Shown here piece by piece: positions 1 to 6,500 of a stretch of 8,029 bases of DNA (its first letter is position 1; the number at the start of each line of letters is the position of its first letter). The position numbers were made by a program, and so were the translations under genes. Under the pieces are notes generated by a model. That model saw nothing but the letters and a program-made list of their open reading frames with translations, was not told where the DNA came from and ran no database searches. The DNA is from Alphaproteobacteria bacterium. GTDB lineage: Bacteria > Pseudomonadota > Alphaproteobacteria > Sphingomonadales > Rhodothalassiaceae. The stretch spans positions 1 through 8,029 of the forward strand of contig RFIU01000190.1 of assembly GCA_003695555.1 (NCBI GenBank). The letters run 5' to 3'.

Positions 1-801
<801 letters not shown>

Positions 802-803
802 GG

Positions 804-1361
804 TCAAATCCCTTTCATGGCGCGTTCGAGCTTCTTCAGCTTGGTGGCAAGCGAACCGTCGATCATCGTCGAACCGATGCGTACGACGAGGCCGCCGAGG
901 AGCGATTCGTCCACTCTCGTATCGAGGATCACGCGACGCCCGCGCTCGGCGGAAATCCATTTGGCGATCGCCTCTTCCTCCCTGCGCTCGAGGGGCCGCG
1001 CGGCGACCACCGTCGCGGTGATTTCGCCGCGGTGCTCGGCCAACAGGGCCCGATAGGCGGCCGCGATCCGCGCCAACCGATCGAGGCGACGGTTGCGCGC
1101 CAGCGTTTCGAGAAAGCGGGTGGTCAGCCGACCGAGCCCGGCCCGTTCGGCAATCAGCACCACCGCCTGGCGCTGCTCGTCGCGGGTCAGCAGCGGCGAG
1201 CGCAGCAGGCGGGCGAATTCCTCCGATTCCCCGGCCAGTCGCTCGAGCGCGGCGAGTTCGTCGGCAACCGTCTCTTCAACGCCGTCATCGAGCGCCAGCT
1301 CGAAGAGGGCGCGCGCGTAGCGCGCATCAAGGCCGGTCCGGTCGAGGGATGCGGTGGACAA
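804..1361 (-). CDS. atpH: ATP synthase F1 subunit delta, TTG start
   Basis: This is the delta subunit (OSCP family), part of the peripheral stalk that holds the F1 head to the F0 b subunits. The protein is 185 residues, the usual size. LDARYARALFELA at 11-23 matches the conserved N-terminal helix of the family. The C-terminal signature LGGLVVRIGSTMIDGSL lies at 155-171, followed by the lysine-rich KLKKLERAMKGI end. No ATG fits. I chose the TTG at 1359-1361 because it puts 12 residues before the conserved ARY, as expected, with a weak GGGAA about 10 nt upstream. The frame is open further upstream to 1649, but that stretch (proline/arginine-rich, crossing an inverted repeat) does not resemble the family. 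It is the first gene of the atp operon in this window, preceded on the same strand by a 306-nt leader and priA. The identity is secure; the start is less so. Confidence 0.93.
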   Translation of the reverse strand: MSTASLDRTGLDARYARALFELALDDGVEETVADELAALERLAGESEEFARLLRSPLLTRDEQRQAVVLIAERAGLGRLTTRFLETLARNRRLDRLARIAAAYRALLAEHRGEITATVVAARPLERREEEAIAKWISAERGRRVILDTRVDESLLGGLVVRIGSTMIDGSLATKLKKLERAMKGI

Positions 1362-1556
1362 GGCAGGCGTTTCCCGTATTCGAATGCGATTATCCGGTTT
1401 TCCGCGCGTATCGCCGATTGCGGAAATGCGACCCGCCGCCTCTCTTCGCGGTGCGGCAAGAGGCTTTCGGGGCGATCCGCGAACATGCGCCGAAATCCGC
1501 GCGAATCCCTTGTCTTGCACCGGGTCCGACGGAACCGGCCCCGGCAGAGCGCGGCT

Positions 1557-1580
1557 CCCCTTAGCATAGGGCCCAAGGGG
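1557..1580 (-). repeat. Second inverted repeat overlapping the first hairpin
   Basis: CCCCTT at 1557-1562 and AAGGGG at 1575-1580 form a 6-bp stem around a 12-nt loop that includes GGGCCC. On the minus-strand RNA its 5' arm shares positions 1578-1580 with the 3' arm of the larger hairpin, so the two cannot both be fully paired. No function can be assigned from sequence alone. Confidence 0.4.
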
Positions 1581-1625
1581 GCGCAAGACGGCGATCGGGG
1601 GAAATTTTTCGCCCTCTTGCGCCCC
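1578..1625 (-). terminator. Strong inverted repeat after priA; possible terminator or leader hairpin
   Basis: An 11-bp perfect inverted repeat, GGGGCGCAAGA at 1578-1588 and TCTTGCGCCCC at 1615-1625, continues after one mismatch (1589/1614) into GGCGA/TCGCC (1590-1594 with 1609-1613). This leaves a 14-nt loop. The stem is very GC-rich and starts about 40 nt beyond the priA stop in the direction of transcription. No T-run follows on either strand, so it is not a textbook intrinsic terminator. It may weaken read-through from priA into atpH, protect a 3' end, or act in the atp leader. Confidence 0.5.
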
Positions 1626-1634
1626 TCCTTGCGC
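1612..1634. repeat. Two near-identical tandem units, CCCTC(C)TTGCGC
   Basis: CCCTCTTGCGC (1612-1622) is followed directly by CCCTCCTTGCGC (1623-1634), identical apart from one extra C. The core CTTGCGC also occurs inverted as GCGCAAG at 1581-1587. The left arm of the large hairpin could therefore pair with either copy, but it pairs far better with the nearer one. Confidence 0.45.
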
Positions 1635-1667
1635 GCTTGCTCGAACCACGCAAAAGGCGGCCGTCGG

Positions 1668-3893
1668 TCACAGGAAATGATGGGGATCGATATCGACGCG
1701 CAATCTCACGCCGGCGGCCGGGCGCAGCTCGGCGAGCCAGCGACGGATCAGCGGCTGGGGCAGCAGCGAACGGGGTGTATGAAGCAGCAGGCGATGGCGG
1801 AAACGGCCGGCGATCCGGGCGAGCGGCGCCGGCGCCGGGCCATAAAGCCGACTTTCGCCGCGAAGGGCCGGATCCAGCCGGCTGAAGGCACGCGCATAGG
1901 CGGCGGCGCTGGCTGCCACCCGCGCTTCGTCCCGGCCGCTGAAGACGAGCGCGGCGAGGCGGCCGAAGGGCGGCATGCCGGCAGCGCGGCGGGCAGCGAG
2001 CTCGGCGGCGAAGAAGGCATCGCGCTCACCTGAAGCCAGGGCCCGGATCACCGGATGGTCGGCATCGAAGGTCTGCAGCATCACTTCACCGGGAAATTCG
2101 GCCCGGCCGGCGCGGCCGGCGACCTGCCAGATCTGCTGGAAGCTGCGTTCGCCGGCGCGCAGATCGCCACCACGCAGGCCGAGGTCGGCATCGACCACGC
2201 CGACCAGGGTGAGCCGCGGGAAATGATAGCCCTTGGTAACGATCTGGGTGCCGACCAAGATGTCGATCTCGCCACGCTCGATCCTCGCGATCGCCTCGCG
2301 GGCGCTCTCGGGGCGGCTGACCGTATCGCTCGCCATCACCATCAGCCGTGCCGTCGGCCAGCGTGCGACGATCTCTTCGGCCAGCCGCTCGACGCCGGGA
2401 CCGCAGGGCACCAGGGTCGCCTGCGCCTCGCAGTGCGGGCAATGGGACAGTACCGGCAGGCGATAGCCGCAGTGGTGACAGACGAGGCGACGCTCATAGC
2501 GATGCTCGACCAGCCAGGCGGTGCAGTGCGGGCATTCGATCCTGCCGCCGCATGCCCTGCATAGCGTCACCGGCGCATAGCCGCGGCGATTGAGGTAGAG
2601 CAGGCTCTGTTCGCCGCGCGCCAGACGTTCCTCGATCGCGGCGACAAGAGGGGGGGCGAGCCATCGGCCGCTCTCCAGCGGCTGGCGGCGCAGGTCGAGG
2701 GCGCGGATCCGCGGCAGCCGTGCGCCGCCATAGCGGTCGGTGAGACGCAGATGCCGATAACGTCCGCGACCGGCATTCCACCAGGACTCCAAAGACGGCG
2801 TCGCGGAGGCGAGCACCACCGGCACCACTTCGAGATGGGCGCGCAGCACCGCCATGTCGCGGGCATGATAGGTGACGCCCTCGTCCTGCTTGTAGGAAGG
2901 ATCGTGTTCTTCATCAACGACGATGAGGGCGAGCTCGGCAAAGGGCAGAAAAAGCGCCGAGCGGGCGCCGACGACGACCCGCGCCTCGCCACTGCGCACC
3001 GCCTGCCAGACCCGTCGCCGATCGGCCGGACCCATGTCGGAATGCCAGACCGCCGGCGCTGTCCCGAAGCGGGCGGCAAAGCGCGCCAGCCACTGACCGG
3101 TCAGCGCGATCTCGGGCAGCAGGACGAGCACTTGCGCCTCTGGCGCGCGCGTCAGCGCCGCGGCGATCGCCTCGAAATAGACCTCCGTCTTGCCGGAGCC
3201 CGTCACCCCGTCGAGCAGGAAACAGCGATAGCCCCCGCTGGTCACCGCTTCACCGATCTCGTCGGCGGCGGCACGCTGTGCCGGGGTGAGCGCGGGACCG
3301 GCGCGCGTCGGATCGGGAACGGCGAGCGGCGCCGCATCGGCGGCGACCTTGCGGCCCTCGAGAATCTTCTGTTCGATGAGCGCGCGCACGACGCCTTCGC
3401 TGACATTTGCCCGTCGGGCGAGCTCGGCGAGCGGCCACCATTCCCGTCCGCCATCTTCGGCGAGGCGCTCCAGCACACGCTTGCGCGCCGGTGTCAGGCG
3501 AGCCGGCTGCATCCCGGTTGCGCGCACCATGGTGCGCCGTCTCGAACGACCGAAGGCCAGCGCCGGTGGGGCGACGAGACGCAGGACCTGACCACGGGGC
3601 GTGAGCGTATAGTCGGCGAAGCGGTCGATGAAGCGGCACAGCGCGGGATCGAGCGGGGAGCCCGGCAGAACCTCCAGGATCGTCTTCAATCGTGCCGGAT
3701 CGGGCACTTCCTCCTTCGCTTCCCCGAGCACCAGACCGAGGGTTTCCTGACGGCCGAAGGGAACCCGGACGAGACTGCCCGGCGGGGCCTTATGGGGATC
3801 GCCGAGATAGCTCCAGGCGCGATCGAAGGGCATCGCCGGCAGCACCGACAGGCGTACCGCGCGCATTCCGCTCGCCTGAGATCCGTCGGTCAT
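1668..3893 (-). CDS. priA: Primosomal protein N' (replication restart DNA helicase PriA)
   Basis: PriA is an SF2 3'-to-5' DNA helicase in the cytoplasm. It recognises abandoned replication forks and starts reloading of the replicative helicase. The protein is 741 residues, normal for the family. The N-terminal DNA-binding domain covers about 1-115. The helicase core has Walker A GVTGSGKT at 229-236 (Lys235), DEEH at 327-330 and SAT at 363-365. A zinc domain follows with four CxxC pairs (Cys445/448, 454/457, 472/475, 485/488), then the C-terminal helicase lobe with GTQIVTKGYHFP near 548-559 and QVAGRAGR at 590-597. It ends in the family-typical DIDPHHFL. I chose the ATG at 3891-3893 because GAGGAA lies 7 nt upstream. 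A 22-residue longer version from 3959 lacks such a site and would overlap the promoter region. All key residues are present. Confidence 0.97.
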   Translation of the reverse strand: MTDGSQASGMRAVRLSVLPAMPFDRAWSYLGDPHKAPPGSLVRVPFGRQETLGLVLGEAKEEVPDPARLKTILEVLPGSPLDPALCRFIDRFADYTLTPRGQVLRLVAPPALAFGRSRRRTMVRATGMQPARLTPARKRVLERLAEDGGREWWPLAELARRANVSEGVVRALIEQKILEGRKVAADAAPLAVPDPTRAGPALTPAQRAAADEIGEAVTSGGYRCFLLDGVTGSGKTEVYFEAIAAALTRAPEAQVLVLLPEIALTGQWLARFAARFGTAPAVWHSDMGPADRRRVWQAVRSGEARVVVGARSALFLPFAELALIVVDEEHDPSYKQDEGVTYHARDMAVLRAHLEVVPVVLASATPSLESWWNAGRGRYRHLRLTDRYGGARLPRIRALDLRRQPLESGRWLAPPLVAAIEERLARGEQSLLYLNRRGYAPVTLCRACGGRIECPHCTAWLVEHRYERRLVCHHCGYRLPVLSHCPHCEAQATLVPCGPGVERLAEEIVARWPTARLMVMASDTVSRPESAREAIARIERGEIDILVGTQIVTKGYHFPRLTLVGVVDADLGLRGGDLRAGERSFQQIWQVAGRAGRAEFPGEVMLQTFDADHPVIRALASGERDAFFAAELAARRAAGMPPFGRLAALVFSGRDEARVAASAAAYARAFSRLDPALRGESRLYGPAPAPLARIAGRFRHRLLLHTPRSLLPQPLIRRWLAELRPAAGVRLRVDIDPHHFL

Positions 3894-3900
3894 TGCCCGG

Positions 3901-3906
3901 TTCCTC
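3901..3906 (-). promoter_or_regulatory. Ribosome binding site that sets the priA start
   Basis: GAGGAA on the minus strand, 7 nt before the ATG at 3893, supports the 741-residue PriA over the longer in-frame ATG at 3959. Confidence 0.75.
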
Positions 3907-3930
3907 GTATTGGCGCCTTCCGCTCGCCCA

Positions 3931-3960
3931 TCCAGGAGGCCCCCCTTGCCGCTTGTCAAG
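3931..3960 (-). promoter_or_regulatory. Candidate priA promoter with a perfect -35 box
   Basis: On the minus strand CTTGACA (3960 down to 3954) is a full consensus -35 element, about 60 nt upstream of the priA start. The -10 position at 17-nt spacing reads CCTGGA, which is weak. The -35 shares almost all its bases with the candidate tal -35 on the other strand. Confidence 0.35.
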
Positions 3961-3980
3961 CCGGACGTCTAGGGTTAGAG
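3953..3980 (+). promoter_or_regulatory. Candidate tal promoter
   Basis: TTGTCA (3953-3958), a 16-nt spacer and TTAGAG (3975-3980) form a plausible housekeeping sigma promoter reading towards tal. It would give a leader of roughly 90 nt before the ATG at 4077. Alphaproteobacterial -10 boxes are loose, so the match is suggestive only. Confidence 0.4.
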
Positions 3981-4061
3981 GCGCGAGCATGTCGGGATGT
4001 CCGTGCCGAGAGATGCCGGCAGGGCGCAGCGCGCGGGCAGGACCCGATGCGGGAACCAGGG

Positions 4062-4067
4062 AAGGAG
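4062..4067 (+). promoter_or_regulatory. Ribosome binding site of tal
   Basis: AAGGAG lies 9 nt before the ATG at 4077. It fixes that start, although the same frame is open far upstream through the antisense of priA. Confidence 0.8.
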
Positions 4068-4076
4068 CCGAAGGCG

Positions 4077-4730
4077 ATGAAATTCTTCATCGATACCGCC
4101 GACCTCGACGAGATTCGCGAACTGAGCGCCACCGGCCTGCTCGACGGCGTGACCACCAATCCGTCGCTGATCCGCAAGGCCGGCGGCGAGTTCTTCGAGA
4201 CCATCGCCGAGATCGCCAAGCTGGTCGATGGCCCGGTGTCGGCGGAAACCGTCGCCACCGACCACGAGACGATGCTCAAAGAGGGCCTGAAGCTGGCGAA
4301 GATCGCCGATAATATCGCCATCAAGGTGCCGCTGACCGTCGATGGCCTGAAGACCTGCAAGGCGCTGCGCGCCCAGGGCATCATGGTCAATGTGACGCTG
4401 TGCTTTTCGGCCAGTCAGGCGCTGCTTGCGGCCAAGGCGGGCGCCAGCTTCATTTCGCCCTTCGTCGGTCGCCACGACGACATCTCGCAGGACGGCATGG
4501 CACTGATCGAGGACATCCGCACGATCTACGACAATTACGATTTCGAGACCGAGATTCTCGTCGCCTCGATCCGCCACCCGCTGCATGTTGTGGAGGCGGC
4601 ACGCATCGGCGCCGACGTCGCGACGATACCGGCGGCGGTGATGAAGAAGCTCTTCCAACATCCGCTCACCGACCGCGGCCTCGAAGCCTTTCTGAAGGAC
4701 TGGAAGGAAACCGGCCAGAGCATTCTCTAG
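4077..4730 (+). CDS. tal: Transaldolase, short single-domain (TalC/FSA-like) type
   Basis: This is a cytoplasmic class I aldolase-fold enzyme. It should move a dihydroxyacetone unit between sugar phosphates in the non-oxidative pentose phosphate pathway. The protein has 217 residues, the size of the short transaldolase/fructose-6-phosphate aldolase family. It shows FFIDTADLDEIRE at 3-15, TTNPS at 26-30, the Schiff-base lysine Lys83 in AIKVPLT, SPFVGR at 127-132 and ILVASIRHPLHV at 160-171. Glu57 and Phe129 match the residues known in true transaldolases, whereas E. coli fructose-6-phosphate aldolase has Gln and Tyr there. I therefore favour transaldolase, although relatives are often labelled fsa. 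The ATG follows AAGGAG by 9 nt. It is transcribed divergently from priA and stands alone, with scoA 287 nt downstream behind its own promoter. Confidence 0.95.
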   Translation: MKFFIDTADLDEIRELSATGLLDGVTTNPSLIRKAGGEFFETIAEIAKLVDGPVSAETVATDHETMLKEGLKLAKIADNIAIKVPLTVDGLKTCKALRAQGIMVNVTLCFSASQALLAAKAGASFISPFVGRHDDISQDGMALIEDIRTIYDNYDFETEILVASIRHPLHVVEAARIGADVATIPAAVMKKLFQHPLTDRGLEAFLKDWKETGQSIL

Positions 4731-4753
4731 CCATCTCCGGCGTCTCTCGACCC

Positions 4754-4774
4754 TCATCGCATCCTAGGCGATGA
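4754..4774 (+). terminator. Weak hairpin after tal, possible transcript end
   Basis: TCATCGC (4754-4760) and GCGATGA (4768-4774) form a 7-bp stem with a 7-nt loop, 23 nt after the tal stop. No T-run follows, so termination here is only a possibility. Confidence 0.25.
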
Positions 4775-4883
4775 ATCCGACGACAAGCGAGATCTCAGCT
4801 TGTTCGCCCTTGTGCCCTGCCGGGTTCCGGCCCTTTGCGGATTCCTGCCGCTCGTTCGTCGCAAGGAAGGAGGGGGTTGCGGG

Positions 4884-4897
4884 TGCGGCCGGCCGCA
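4884..4897. repeat. 14-bp perfect palindrome upstream of the scoA promoter
   Basis: TGCGGCCGGCCGCA is fully self-complementary and ends 12 nt before the candidate scoAB -35 box. The position would suit an activator or repressor dimer. GC-only palindromes also arise by chance in such DNA, so an operator role is a guess. Confidence 0.3.
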
Positions 4898-4909
4898 GGG
4901 CACGTCGGC

Positions 4910-4938
4910 TTGACGGTGGCTCTCCGGCGCGCCTAGAG
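4910..4938 (+). promoter_or_regulatory. Candidate scoAB promoter
   Basis: TTGACG (4910-4915, preceded by C to give CTTGAC), a 17-nt spacer and CTAGAG (4933-4938) closely resemble the alphaproteobacterial housekeeping promoter. Transcription would begin near 4945, about 70 nt before scoA. It is the best promoter match in the window. Confidence 0.55.
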
Positions 4939-5017
4939 GGTGGAGGCATCGCAAGTCACGCGGCCCGGCAATCGCCCGGGCGCATCGAAACGGGGAATGG
5001 CAGGAGGCGGCGGAGCA

Positions 5018-5728
5018 ATGGCGAACAAGGTCTATGAGAATGCGGCGGCCGCACTCGACGGTCTGCTCTTCGACGGCATGACGATCATGGCCGGCGGTTT
5101 CGGCCTGTGCGGCATTCCCGAAAACCTCATCCTCGCGATCCGCGACTCGGGGGTGAAGGGGCTGACCTTCATCTCGAACAATGCGGGGGTGGATGATTTC
5201 GGCCTCGGTCTGCTGCTGCAGACCCGTCAGATCGCCCGGATGATCTCGTCCTATGTCGGCGAGAACAAGGAGTTCGAGCGACAGTATCTGGCGGGCGAGC
5301 TGGAGCTGGAGTTCAATCCGCAAGGCACGCTCGCCGAGCGCATCCGTGCCGGCGGCGCCGGCATTCCCGCCTTCTTCACCCCGACCGGGGTCGGTACGGT
5401 GGTTGCCGAGGGCAAGGAGGTGCGCGAGTTCGACGGTCGTGCCTATGTCATGGAAACCGCCCTGAAGGCGGATCTCGCGATCGTCAAGGCCTGGAAGGGC
5501 GACGCCCAAGGCAACCTCGTCTATCGAAAGACCGCGCGCAACTTCAATCCGCTGATGGCGATGGCCGGCCGGGTGACCGTGGCCGAGGTCGAAGAGCTCG
5601 TCGAACCCGGCGAAATCGACGGCGATGCGGTCCACACGCCGGCGATCTTCGTGCAGCGGATCATCAAGGGGCAGCACGAAAAGCGGATCGAGCAGCGGAC
5701 CGTGCGGCCGCGGGGCGAAGCCGCCTGA
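5018..5728 (+). CDS. scoA: 3-oxoacid CoA-transferase subunit A (succinyl-CoA:acetoacetate type)
   Basis: This is the A subunit of a two-subunit family I CoA-transferase. With ScoB it should move CoA from succinyl-CoA to acetoacetate or a related 3-oxoacid, allowing ketone-body or polyhydroxybutyrate-derived carbon to enter as acetyl-CoA. The protein has 236 residues, typical of the family. GGFGLCGIPENL lies at 26-37, SNNAGVDDFGLG at 53-64, SSYVGENKEFERQYLAGELE at 77-96, GGAGIPAFFTPTGVGT at 112-127 and the late NLVYRKTARNFNP at 166-178. The ATG at 5018 has AGGAGG 10 nt upstream; an in-frame ATG at 4997 would add seven glycine-rich residues and has a poorer site. Relatives include AtoD and PcaI. 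The close SCOT-like sequence favours succinyl-CoA:3-oxoacid activity, but the exact acid cannot be read from sequence. It heads an operon with scoB. Confidence 0.95.
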   Translation: MANKVYENAAAALDGLLFDGMTIMAGGFGLCGIPENLILAIRDSGVKGLTFISNNAGVDDFGLGLLLQTRQIARMISSYVGENKEFERQYLAGELELEFNPQGTLAERIRAGGAGIPAFFTPTGVGTVVAEGKEVREFDGRAYVMETALKADLAIVKAWKGDAQGNLVYRKTARNFNPLMAMAGRVTVAEVEELVEPGEIDGDAVHTPAIFVQRIIKGQHEKRIEQRTVRPRGEAA

Positions 5729-5764
5729 CCGACACGAATGGCGGCGCATCGGCAGGAACGGACA

Positions 5765-5778
5765 GGCGGAAAACCGCT
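5765..5778 (+). other. Small hairpin between scoA and scoB
   Basis: GGCGG (5765-5769) pairs with CCGCT (5774-5778, one G-U pair) around an AAAA loop in the 79-nt gap. It lies just before the scoB ribosome site at 5792-5797. It is short and could be chance. Confidence 0.25.
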
Positions 5779-5807
5779 GACGAACTCGTGAAGGAGGCGA
5801 ACACACC

Positions 5808-6455
5808 ATGGCCTGGACGCGCGAAGACATGGCCCGACGGGCGGCGCAGGAACTCCAAGACGGCTTCTATGTCAATCTCGGCATCGGCATTCCGACGCTG
5901 GTCGCCAATTTCATTCCCGAGGGCATCGACATCACGCTGCATTCCGAGAACGGCATGCTCGGCATGGGGCCCTTTCCCTTCGAGGGCGAGGAGGATCCCG
6001 ACCTCATCAATGCCGGCAAGCAGACGGTGAGCGAGCTGCCCGGCTGCAGCTATTTCGATTCGGCGCTGTCCTTTGCGATGATCCGCGGCGGCCATATCGA
6101 CCTGACCGTCCTCGGCGCCCTGCAGGTGGCCGAGAATGGCGACCTCGCCAACTGGATGGTCCCCGGCAAGATGGTCAAGGGAATGGGCGGGGCGATGGAT
6201 CTGGTCGCCGGCGCCCGGCGCGTCGTCGTGATCATGGATCATGCCGCAAAGGACGGTTCGCCGAAACTGGTGCATCGCTGCTCGCTGCCGCTCACCGGAG
6301 TGAGCTGCGTCGATCGCATCATCACCAATCTCGGCGTCTTCGATGTCGCCGGCGATCATCTCGAGCTGGTCGAGCTCGCCCCTGAGGTGACTCTGGCCGA
6401 AGTCGAAGAGAAGACCGAGGCCCGCTTCACGCCGGCCGAATCGCTCGTCGTCTGA
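5808..6455 (+). CDS. scoB: 3-oxoacid CoA-transferase subunit B, catalytic glutamate subunit
   Basis: This is the partner of ScoA. It supplies the glutamate that forms the enzyme-CoA thioester during transfer from succinyl-CoA to the 3-oxoacid. The protein has 215 residues, the usual length. NLGIGIPTLVANFIPEG lies at 23-39 and SENGMLGMGPFP at 46-57. Glu47 of SENG corresponds to the known catalytic glutamate of mitochondrial SCOT. WMVPGKMVKGMGGAMDLVAG at 117-136 is the next conserved block. The ATG at 5808 has AGGAGG 10 nt upstream. The gap to scoA is 79 nt with no promoter that I can see, so the two genes should share a transcript. The downstream neighbour runs the other way and ends 45 nt away; I see no clear terminator between them. 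Confidence 0.96.
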   Translation: MAWTREDMARRAAQELQDGFYVNLGIGIPTLVANFIPEGIDITLHSENGMLGMGPFPFEGEEDPDLINAGKQTVSELPGCSYFDSALSFAMIRGGHIDLTVLGALQVAENGDLANWMVPGKMVKGMGGAMDLVAGARRVVVIMDHAAKDGSPKLVHRCSLPLTGVSCVDRIITNLGVFDVAGDHLELVELAPEVTLAEVEEKTEARFTPAESLVV

Positions 6456-6500
6456 CGCTCCTCGTCCGCTTCCGGGCCGTCGGCGACAGCGGCGCCCTGA

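Larger units (their letters stand above)
1362..1667 (-). other. Non-coding leader between priA and atpH
   Basis: This 306-nt stretch holds no gene I can support. It must contain the end of the priA transcript and, if the atp operon has its own start, its promoter. The half nearest priA carries two overlapping inverted repeats (1578-1625 and 1557-1580) and a short tandem repeat (1612-1634). The half nearest atpH (1362-1556) shows no convincing structure and no clear -35/-10 pair. An open frame continuous with atpH crosses most of it, but its composition looks non-coding. Confidence 0.6.

Noticed and set aside
1563..1590. TATGCT with an upstream TTGCGC on the minus strand as an atp promoter
   Set aside because: The boxes are only 12 nt apart, too close for a sigma70-type promoter, and both fall inside inverted-repeat arms.
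2751..4076. Open frame running antisense through priA and in frame with tal, giving a possible 659-residue fusion
   Set aside because: The family N-terminus of transaldolase begins at 4077 with a good ribosome site. The upstream part is the mirror of priA and has no domain character.
4973..4982. CGCCCGGGCG palindrome upstream of scoA
   Set aside because: Ten GC-only self-complementary bases are common by chance in this composition, and it lies in the transcribed leader without further symmetry.
4771..5037. Possible small plus-strand protein in the tal-scoA spacer
   Set aside because: It has no ribosome site, runs through the scoAB promoter and overlaps the scoA start.
4754..5830. 358-codon minus-strand frame opposite the tal-scoA spacer and scoA
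   Set aside because: It is a shadow of scoA in another frame. It has no homology that I can recognise and no plausible start site.
5664..6359. 231-codon minus-strand frame opposite scoB
   Set aside because: It is an antisense shadow of a conserved enzyme, with no supporting start signal.
6456..6500. Bidirectional terminator between scoB and the dehydrogenase gene
   Set aside because: I looked for a GC stem with flanking T-runs in this gap and found only short palindromes such as CTGATCAG, so none is called.
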